NCBI RefSeq assembly: GCF_036250695.1
Contig: NZ_CP109427.1
Location: 1,922,001-1,986,000, forward strand
DNA: 64,000 nt
Reading direction: 5' to 3'
Source of the DNA: Streptomyces sp. NBC_01497
GTDB taxonomy: Bacteria > Actinomycetota > Actinomycetes > Streptomycetales > Streptomycetaceae
In this document: piece after piece, positions 8,906 to 14,970 of the stretch
How the letters are laid out: the number at the start of each line of letters is the position of its first letter
Numbering within the stretch: the stretch's first letter is position 1
The notes under the pieces: model-generated
Database searches by the model: none
What the model was told of the DNA's origin: nothing
Seen by the model: the letters and a program-made list of their open reading frames with translations, nothing else
Made by a program: the position numbers and the translations under genes

Positions 8906-9394
8906 CTCCAGCCCCTGCTTGACGACTGCCCCAGCTTGCACCAGATAGGGACAGATGAGCGAAGCGAGAAGTTCCGATACGGCGGATTGTGTGAAGGGCA
9001 ACACCGGGGCAGGAGGACACGGCAGGCTTGACCCCACGCGCCCCAGGCAACTCCGGCGGCGCGTCACTCCACCCCGGTGGCCCCGAATGGAGTACTGTTG
9101 CGAGCCCTGGAACCGGACTTCCTCACGGGCGCCCGGGACCTTCGGAAGGGGGCCGCACGTGGCACTCGATCCGGCGGGGCCGGTGCACCGCACGGACGCC
9201 TGCTGCACAGAGTGACCGGGTACGTCACTCTGCGTCGCAAATAGGTAACCGTGCCATAACGGCGATCCAGGGCCCCTGCCCGACACGCCGGGCAACACGG
9301 CAAGGTTGTGGCAGGCTGCACCCGGGCAGGCCACACTCGACTAGCGGAAGCAGCGACGCACGTGACGTCGGCAGGCACCACCCGGGAGGTTCCC
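8906..9394. other. Divergent promoter region of sepH and the membrane-protein gene
   Basis: This 489-bp gap serves two divergent genes. It contains a perfect 9-bp inverted repeat (9208-9232, listed separately). A possible sepH promoter reads TTGTGG near 9306 with CACACT near 9330, but this is weak. No RNA gene was recognised. Confidence 0.5.
9208..9232. promoter_or_regulatory. Perfect palindrome upstream of sepH
   Basis: CAGAGTGAC and GTCACTCTG flank a 7-nt spacer. It lies about 160 bp before the sepH start and 300 bp before the divergent membrane-protein gene. The symmetry, modest GC content and position fit a regulator binding site better than a terminator, since no gene ends nearby. Confidence 0.4.
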
Positions 9395-10462
9395 ATGCCC
9401 GAACTGCGTGTCGTGGCCGTCTCCAACGACGGCACACGACTGGTGCTCAAGGCTGCCGACAGCACGGAATACACGCTTCCCATCGACGAGCGGCTGCGTG
9501 CCGCCGTCCGCAACGACCGTGCGCGTCTCGGCCAGATCGAGATCGAGGTGGAGAGCCACCTCCGCCCCCGTGATATCCAGGCCCGCATAAGAGCGGGTGC
9601 CTCGGCCGAAGAGGTCGCCCAGCTCGGGGGCATCCCCGTCGACCGGGTGCGCCGCTTCGAGGGACCCGTGCTCGCGGAGCGCGCCTTCATGGCGGAGCGG
9701 GCGCGGAAGACCCCCGTACGGCGCCCCGGCGAGAACGCCGGCCCGCCGCTCGGTGAGGCGGTGCAGGAGCGGCTGCTGCTGCGCGGCGCCGAGAAGGACA
9801 CCGTGCAGTGGGACTCGTGGCGGCGTGACGACGGCACCTGGGAGGTGCTGCTCGTCTACCGGGTCGCGGGCGAGGCGCACTCCGCGAGCTGGACGTACGA
9901 CCCGCCGCGGCGGCTCGTGCAGGCCGTCGACGAAGAGGCGCGCGCGCTGATCGGCGACACCGACGACACGGTGATGGCCCAGGAGCCGAGCTTCCCCTTC
10001 GTGCCGCGCATCGCACGGCTGCCCAGGGAGCGGCAGGAGCGGACGATGGACCGCGCCTTCGACCGGCTTCCCGAACGCCCCGCGCTGAGCGACGAGCCGG
10101 ACGAGGAGGCGCAGGAGCGTGACCGCGAGCGCGACCGCGACTCGCTGACGAGCCTGCTGGAGGCGGTACCGAGCTTCCGCGGCGACCTGGTCGTCCCCGA
10201 CAGGACCGGCCCCTCCGAACCCGATCCCACCGAGGCGGTCGAGGACGCGTCGGAGGCCGAGGAGCCCGTCGCGCCCGCGGCCTCGGCTGGTTCCGCGTAC
10301 GCGGACGTGCTGATGCCCCGGGCCGTGGCCGGTCACCGGGAGCGCCTGACCGGGACGACGGACCGTCAGGCCGAGGCGGACGGTGTACGGCCCGGTCGCC
10401 GGGCCGCGGTGCCGAGCTGGGACGAGATCGTCTTCGGCACGCGCCGCAAGAAGAAGGAATAG
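9395..10462 (+). CDS. sepH: Cell division protein SepH
   Basis: A 355-aa protein matching SepH, the actinobacterial FtsZ regulator that stimulates FtsZ filament assembly at sporulation and vegetative septa. The N-terminal DUF3071 domain (MPELRVVAVSNDGTRLVLKA) contains a helix-turn-helix-like segment (RPRDIQARIRAGASAEEVAQ) needed for FtsZ interaction in the characterised protein. The C-terminal half is acidic and probably disordered. The ATG at 9395 has GGGAGG 6 nt upstream; an upstream in-frame start at 9308 lies in the promoter region. A 19-bp-stem terminator follows directly. The family is known; the interaction is not visible from sequence alone. Confidence 0.93.
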   Translation: MPELRVVAVSNDGTRLVLKAADSTEYTLPIDERLRAAVRNDRARLGQIEIEVESHLRPRDIQARIRAGASAEEVAQLGGIPVDRVRRFEGPVLAERAFMAERARKTPVRRPGENAGPPLGEAVQERLLLRGAEKDTVQWDSWRRDDGTWEVLLVYRVAGEAHSASWTYDPPRRLVQAVDEEARALIGDTDDTVMAQEPSFPFVPRIARLPRERQERTMDRAFDRLPERPALSDEPDEEAQERDRERDRDSLTSLLEAVPSFRGDLVVPDRTGPSEPDPTEAVEDASEAEEPVAPAASAGSAYADVLMPRAVAGHRERLTGTTDRQAEADGVRPGRRAAVPSWDEIVFGTRRKKKE

Positions 10463-10488
10463 GGCGGGCCGTCCCGGGAGGACGGTGA

Positions 10489-10534
10489 CAGTGAGGGGTC
10501 CGTCGGCGCGTCCGTGCCGACGGACCCCTCACTG
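10489..10534. terminator. Strong terminator after sepH
   Basis: A perfect 19-bp stem (starting CAGTGAGGGGTCCGTCGGC) with an 8-nt loop begins 27 nt after the sepH stop. The converging sulfurtransferase gene ends at 10712, so it can act for both. It is the longest perfect stem seen in the window. Confidence 0.85.
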
Positions 10535-10621
10535 CTGTCCTGTCACTGCTGTCCTGGAAGCCGCATTCCGAGAATCCCGGGTCCCGGATCCCCGGTCCCG
10601 GGTGTCGATGCCGATCCCGGG

Positions 10622-10642
10622 TCCCCGATCGCTGATCGGGGA
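10622..10642. terminator. Second hairpin between sepH and the sulfurtransferase gene
   Basis: TCCCCGATC and GATCGGGGA pair around a GCT loop. The surrounding 10560-10660 stretch is made of short degenerate repeats of CCCGGGTCCCGGATCCCC type. It lies 70 nt past the end of the minus-strand sulfurtransferase gene and probably terminates it. Confidence 0.6.
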
Positions 10643-10711
10643 TCGGGGAGCGGCGGGTGCCCGCGGCGCAGGCGTGTGACGGGTGCCGAGTGCCGGCTGC
10701 CGGGCTCGGGG

Positions 10712-11563
10712 TTACGGGTGGGGCCGCGCGCCCGTCGCCACCGGGCGGGACTCGTCCTGCGTCCACTCCGACCAGGAACCCGCGTAGAGGGCCGCCGGCA
10801 CGCCCGCGAGTTCCAGCGCGAGCACCTGGTGTGCCGCCGAGACGCCCGAGCCGCAGTACACGCCCACCTCCGCGGCGTCCGCGGTGCCCAGTGAGGCGAA
10901 GCGCGCGGCCAGTTCGGCGGCCGGACGGAACGTGCCGTCCGCGCTCACGTTCTGCGCCGTGGGCGCCGAGACGGCGCCCGGGATGTGTCCGCCGACCCGG
11001 TCGACGGGCTCCACCTCGCCCCGGTAGCGCTCCGCGGCGCGTGCGTCCAGCAGCAGGCCCTCGCGGGCGAGCGCGGCGGCGCCGTCCGCGTCCAGCAGCG
11101 CCAGCGCGCCGGGTTCGGGCTGGAAGTCGCCCTCGGCGGGGGTGGCCGCGGCGGTGCTGAGCGGACGCTCCCCCCATGCCGCGAGGCCGCCGTCCAGTAC
11201 GCGCACGTCCGGGTGGCCGGTCCAGCGCAGCAGCCACCACGCCCGGGCCGCCGCCCAGCCCTGGCCGCCGTCGTAGATGACGACGGGCGTGTCCGCGCGC
11301 ACTCCGGCGCGGCGCATGACGGCGCCGAACTCACCGACGTCCGGGAGGGGATGGCGGCCGCGCTCCCCGGGCGCTCCCGCGAGTTCGCGGTCGAGGTCCA
11401 CGAAGACCGCACCGGGCAGGTGGCCTGCCGCGTGGGCCGCGCGTCCGTCGAAGGGGGGTGCGCCCACCGCCGTGCTCAACTGCCAGCGGACGTCGAGCAG
11501 GACGGGCGGGCGCTCCCCCGCCAGTTCGTCACTCAGGTCGGACGCGGTGATGATGGCTGTCAT
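10712..11563 (-). CDS. sseA: Rhodanese-type sulfurtransferase
   Basis: A 283-aa tandem-rhodanese protein of the thiosulfate/3-mercaptopyruvate sulfurtransferase family. The N-terminal rhodanese domain is inactive in type (LLDVRWQLS, DGGQGWAAARAWWLL), and the C-terminal one carries the catalytic Cys237 in VYCGSGVSAAH. The loop CGSGV resembles the CGSGVTA loop common in mercaptopyruvate-type enzymes. It transfers sulfane sulfur to thiol acceptors in the cytoplasm. The ATG start has only a weak Shine-Dalgarno. It follows the FMN reductase gene by 40 nt on the same strand, so the two probably form an operon. Confidence 0.87.
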   Translation of the reverse strand: MTAIITASDLSDELAGERPPVLLDVRWQLSTAVGAPPFDGRAAHAAGHLPGAVFVDLDRELAGAPGERGRHPLPDVGEFGAVMRRAGVRADTPVVIYDGGQGWAAARAWWLLRWTGHPDVRVLDGGLAAWGERPLSTAAATPAEGDFQPEPGALALLDADGAAALAREGLLLDARAAERYRGEVEPVDRVGGHIPGAVSAPTAQNVSADGTFRPAAELAARFASLGTADAAEVGVYCGSGVSAAHQVLALELAGVPAALYAGSWSEWTQDESRPVATGARPHP

Positions 11564-11603
11564 AGGGCCATCATCACGTACGCGCCCTCGCCGGGCCGAG
11601 AGC

Positions 11604-12173
11604 TCAGGCCGTCCTGAGCGGACGCAGCGCCGCCTCGTGGCGCACCAGCTCGTCGAACATCGCCTTCGCGGCGCCCTCGATGTGCTCGTTGGGCGTGAAG
11701 ACGGACTCGTCGTCCAGGAACTGCTGGACGAAGGCGATCGCGAGGCCTTCGAGGAGCGGCGTCATCTTGAGCGTGGTGAGGACCTGCTTGATCATCTGCG
11801 CGGCGCGGACGCCGCCCGCGGCGCCGCCGTAGCTGGCGAGGCCGACGGGCTTGTGGAGCCATTCGCGGTGCAGGAAGTCGAGCGCGTTCTTCAGCTCGGC
11901 GTTGAAGCCGTAGTTGTACTCGGGCATGACGAACACGAAGGCGTCGCAGGCATCGACGCGCGCGCTCCAGTCACGGGTGTGCTGGTGGGTGTACTGCCCG
12001 AGCCGCGGGTGGCTGGGCTCGTCCATGAACGGCAGTGCGACCTCGGCGAGGTCGATCAGGTCGACCTCGTCGAAGCCCGCGTGCTTGCGGGCTTCCTTGT
12101 CCACCCACTGGGCCACGGGCAGGCCGACCCTTCCCGGACGGGTGCTCGCGATGATGATTCCCAGCTTCGGCAT
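11604..12173 (-). CDS. NAD(P)H-dependent FMN reductase
   Basis: A 189-aa flavodoxin-like reductase. The flavin phosphate loop is at ASTRPGRVG near the N-terminus and the second flavin-contact region is PEYNYGFNAELKNALD. The family reduces FMN, quinones or azo compounds with NAD(P)H. I chose the ATG at 12173 (MPKLGIIIAS) because GAGGAG lies 6-7 nt upstream. A conspicuous AT-rich palindrome at 12243-12271 sits about 70 nt upstream and probably controls it together with the sulfurtransferase gene. Confidence 0.87.
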   Translation of the reverse strand: MPKLGIIIASTRPGRVGLPVAQWVDKEARKHAGFDEVDLIDLAEVALPFMDEPSHPRLGQYTHQHTRDWSARVDACDAFVFVMPEYNYGFNAELKNALDFLHREWLHKPVGLASYGGAAGGVRAAQMIKQVLTTLKMTPLLEGLAIAFVQQFLDDESVFTPNEHIEGAAKAMFDELVRHEAALRPLRTA

Positions 12174-12242
12174 GCGTGCTCCTCGGATGCGTGCGCGGTG
12201 GATGGCACGGCCACCCGCCACACGTCGCGGACGGTTGTTTCG

Positions 12243-12271
12243 ACTCTACTTGTTGCGAGTTCAACTAGAGT
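12243..12271. promoter_or_regulatory. Palindromic operator upstream of the FMN reductase gene
   Basis: ACTCTACTTG and CAACTAGAGT form a 10-bp inverted repeat with one mismatch around a 9-nt centre (TTGCGAGTT). The AT-rich composition stands out. This geometry is typical of MarR- or TetR-type operators, and reductases of this family are often repressed this way. No regulator gene is adjacent, so the cognate protein is unknown. Confidence 0.5.
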
Positions 12272-12317
12272 ACGCATCCGCGATCATCACCGGAAGCCCG
12301 CTCGCCGGAAAGCCCGC

Positions 12318-12968
12318 TCAGCCGGACGTGACGGGCAACACGTCGGGCGACAGCGCCCCCGCGTTCGCGGTCGCGGCCGTCATGCGGCGGCTGTGGTGGC
12401 GCCTGCACAGCACCTCGTAGCCGACGTCGCCGCCCGGGCGGTCCACGTCGCCCACGACGACCTGCGCGCCCTCGACCACCATCACGCCGTCCACCGTGCG
12501 CGCGTTGTGCGTGGCGCGGGCGCCGCACCAGCAGAGCGCCTCCACTTGGAGCGCCTCCACCCGGTCCGCGAGCTCGATCAGCCGCTGGGAGCCGGGGAAC
12601 AGCTTGGTACGGAAGTCCGTGGTGATGCCGAACGCGTAGACGTCCAGCTCCAGATCGTCCACGATCCGGGCCAACTGGTCGATCTGCTCGGGCAGCAGGA
12701 ACTGCGCCTCGTCCACGATGACGTAGTCGACCCGGCCGCCCTTCGTGATCACGTCGACGACGTGCGCGTACACGTCCATGCCACCGACGGCCTCCACCGC
12801 GTCCGTCACCAGGCCGAGCCGGGAGGAGAGTTTCCCCTCCCCCGCCCGGTCGTCACGCGTGAAGATCACGCCCTGCAGCCCGCGCGCGGAGCGGTTGTGG
12901 CCGATCTGGAGAGCCAGCGTGCTCTTTCCGCAGTCCATCGTTCCGGAGAAGAACACCAACTCGGGCAT
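12318..12968 (-). CDS. tdk: Thymidine kinase
   Basis: A 216-aa type II thymidine kinase that phosphorylates thymidine with ATP in the salvage pathway. The P-loop is GTMDCGKST with Lys15. The DEAQF motif (VIVDEAQFLL) is the Walker B/catalytic segment. A zinc site is formed by CWC near residue 145 and CRRH near residue 190, and a lasso-type thymidine-binding loop ends the domain. The ATG at 12968 has no strong Shine-Dalgarno. The gene is followed by the divergent-looking intergenic region that carries the FMN reductase operator. Confidence 0.92.
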   Translation of the reverse strand: MPELVFFSGTMDCGKSTLALQIGHNRSARGLQGVIFTRDDRAGEGKLSSRLGLVTDAVEAVGGMDVYAHVVDVITKGGRVDYVIVDEAQFLLPEQIDQLARIVDDLELDVYAFGITTDFRTKLFPGSQRLIELADRVEALQVEALCWCGARATHNARTVDGVMVVEGAQVVVGDVDRPGGDVGYEVLCRRHHSRRMTAATANAGALSPDVLPVTSG

Positions 12969-13047
12969 GGGAGGACAGAAGCCTTTCGGGATCGGGCAAC
13001 GGGCGTACGGGTGCCGGACGGACGCGCCGGGGGCCCGGCGCGCGGAC

Positions 13048-14262
13048 CTACGAGCGTACTTCGAGGAGGGGGACCAGCTGTTCGACAGGGGTCATCGAGC
13101 CGTGCATGCCGACCATGGCCGACTCGCGCGGCTCGCGCTCGGAGGCCGTCACCACGACGTCATCGCGCGCCGCGGCGACGACGTCACCGATCCGCCCGTA
13201 CGTCCGCTCCTCGACGGCGCCGGCCGGGCCGAACCAGCCGGCGGCGATCGCCTCGTCCCTGCTCGCGACCCAGAACTGCTCGCCCAGCACGTCACGCCAG
13301 ACGGCGAGCACGTCGGCGGCCGCGCCCGGCACCGCGTAGACGTGGCGTGCCCGGCCCTCGCCGCCGAGCAGCGCGACACCCGCGCGCAGCGCCCAGTCCT
13401 CGTCGAAGTCGATACGCGACTCCTCGTCGAACGGGATGTCGATCATGCCGTGGTCGGCGGTGACATACAGCGCGGAGCGCGGCGGCAGGTTCTCGGCGAG
13501 GCGGCGCGCGAGCTGGTCGACGTACATCACCTGGCCGCGCCAGGCGTCGGAGTCGATGCCGAACCGGTGGCCCTTGCTGTCGACCTCGCTGTAGTACGTG
13601 TAGACGAGCGACCGGTCGCCTGCCGCGAGTTGCTCCGCGGCGAGGTCCACCCGGTCCTCGCCCGCGAGCTTCCCGCGGAACGTGCCGCCGCTCAGCGCGA
13701 CCTGGGTGAGCGGTGTGGACTCGAACGCCGGGGACGACACCTGGGCGGTGTGCACCCCCGCCGCGTGCGCCGCCTCGAAGACGGTGGGGTGGGGCTGCCA
13801 CACGCGCGGCTGCGTCCACGGCTTCCAGCGCAGCTGGTTCATCAGCGCACCCGTCGCCGGATCGCGCACCGTGTAGCCGAGCAGGCCGTGCGCGCCGGGG
13901 ACCGTGCCCGTACCGACGGAGGCGAGGGAGGTCGCCGTGGTGGACGGGAAACCCGCGGTGAGGGGGCGGCCCGTGCCGCCGAGCGAGGTGCCGAGCAGCG
14001 AGGCGAGGAACGGTGCCTCGTCGGGGTGGGCCTTGATCTGCTCCCAGCCGAGGCCGTCGATCAGGAAGACGCAGTTGCGGTCGGCGGGGGTCAGTTCCCC
14101 GATGGCCGCGGTGAAACCGGGGACGCCCTGGCCCGCGACGAGGGTGGGCAGCAGGTCGGCCAGCGAGGCCGACCCGTAGGCGGGCAGCGGGGCGGTGGCG
14201 GGGTCCAGCGGCGCGGGCTCACCGAGACCGGTGGCCCCGGGCCATTCGATGCCGTCGGTCAT
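13048..14262 (-). CDS. Alkaline phosphatase superfamily protein (nucleotide pyrophosphatase/phosphodiesterase type)
   Basis: A 404-aa metal-dependent phosphohydrolase. Metal ligands and the nucleophile are recognisable: Asp in CVFLIDGLGW, the Thr/Ser nucleophile region GFPSTTATSLASVGTG, the second-site ligands in EVDSKGHRFG, TADHGMIDIP, and the last His in GMHGSMTPVEQ. No signal peptide is present, so it acts in the cytoplasm. The substrate is unknown; phosphodiesters or nucleotide pyrophosphates are typical. Its ATG overlaps the stop of the upstream DUF5998-type gene by 4 nt (ATGA), so the two are translationally coupled. Confidence 0.85.
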   Translation of the reverse strand: MTDGIEWPGATGLGEPAPLDPATAPLPAYGSASLADLLPTLVAGQGVPGFTAAIGELTPADRNCVFLIDGLGWEQIKAHPDEAPFLASLLGTSLGGTGRPLTAGFPSTTATSLASVGTGTVPGAHGLLGYTVRDPATGALMNQLRWKPWTQPRVWQPHPTVFEAAHAAGVHTAQVSSPAFESTPLTQVALSGGTFRGKLAGEDRVDLAAEQLAAGDRSLVYTYYSEVDSKGHRFGIDSDAWRGQVMYVDQLARRLAENLPPRSALYVTADHGMIDIPFDEESRIDFDEDWALRAGVALLGGEGRARHVYAVPGAAADVLAVWRDVLGEQFWVASRDEAIAAGWFGPAGAVEERTYGRIGDVVAAARDDVVVTASEREPRESAMVGMHGSMTPVEQLVPLLEVRS

Positions 14263-14855
14263 GCGCGGCCGGTCGCCGGGTTCGCCGTGGCCTCGGACAG
14301 CGCCTGCGCGAAGGCCAGGGTCTCCTTGACGGCGTCGATGCCGTCACCCGCCTCGCTGACCCGCAGGCTCAGGTCGTCGGCCGTGGAGTTGCCCGTGTAG
14401 CCGTGGTCGGCCTCGCAGTTGGGGTCGCCGCAGGCCGCGGGCTCCAGGTCGATCCGGGAGACGGCGCCCCAGCCGATGGTGAGGACGACCTCGCGGGGCG
14501 TGGTGCCGGGTTTGTACGACTCCGGGTTGGCGACGACCCGGCTGACGACGACCGACGAGATCCGGTCGCGCTTCACGGACTCGGTCGACGTCGTGGCGTA
14601 CGGCGTCGGGGAATCCGAGTCGGCGGCCTGCTCGTCGGTGTGGCTGACGATGAAGCGGTGCTCGGTCAGCACGAGGACGGTGACATGGCGGCGCACCTCG
14701 TTGGAGTCGAACGTGGTCTCCTGGTGCACCAGGTACGACGCGATCCGCTCGCCGCCGACGGCGGCCTCCACCGCCTCGGCCACGAGGGCGGGGTAGTAGC
14801 CGCTGCGCTCGATCGCCGTGCGCAGCCCCTGGGTCGTCGTGCCGGTCTTCGCCAT
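14259..14855 (-). CDS. DUF5998-type conserved actinobacterial protein
   Basis: A 198-aa soluble protein of unknown function, which I place in the DUF5998 group by its overall look (moderate certainty). It includes YLVHQETTFDSNEVRRHVTV, an internal CGDPNCEADHGYTGN segment with two cysteines and a histidine that could bind metal, and a C-terminal helical part. The chosen start is the ATG at 14855 (MAKTGTTTQG); an in-frame ATG at 14864 is an alternative. Stop-start overlap with the downstream phosphatase-superfamily gene implies a shared role. Confidence 0.7.
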   Translation of the reverse strand: MAKTGTTTQGLRTAIERSGYYPALVAEAVEAAVGGERIASYLVHQETTFDSNEVRRHVTVLVLTEHRFIVSHTDEQAADSDSPTPYATTSTESVKRDRISSVVVSRVVANPESYKPGTTPREVVLTIGWGAVSRIDLEPAACGDPNCEADHGYTGNSTADDLSLRVSEAGDGIDAVKETLAFAQALSEATANPATGRA

Positions 14856-14970
14856 GGGCCCCATCCTACGGGGGCTGCAGTGGCACCGGAGCACCCAGCG
14901 CAGGGGGCCGGAGATCAGCCGGAGCCGTGCCCGGGGCGGTCCCCGCCCGGTCCACCGGGTCCGGGCCGCC

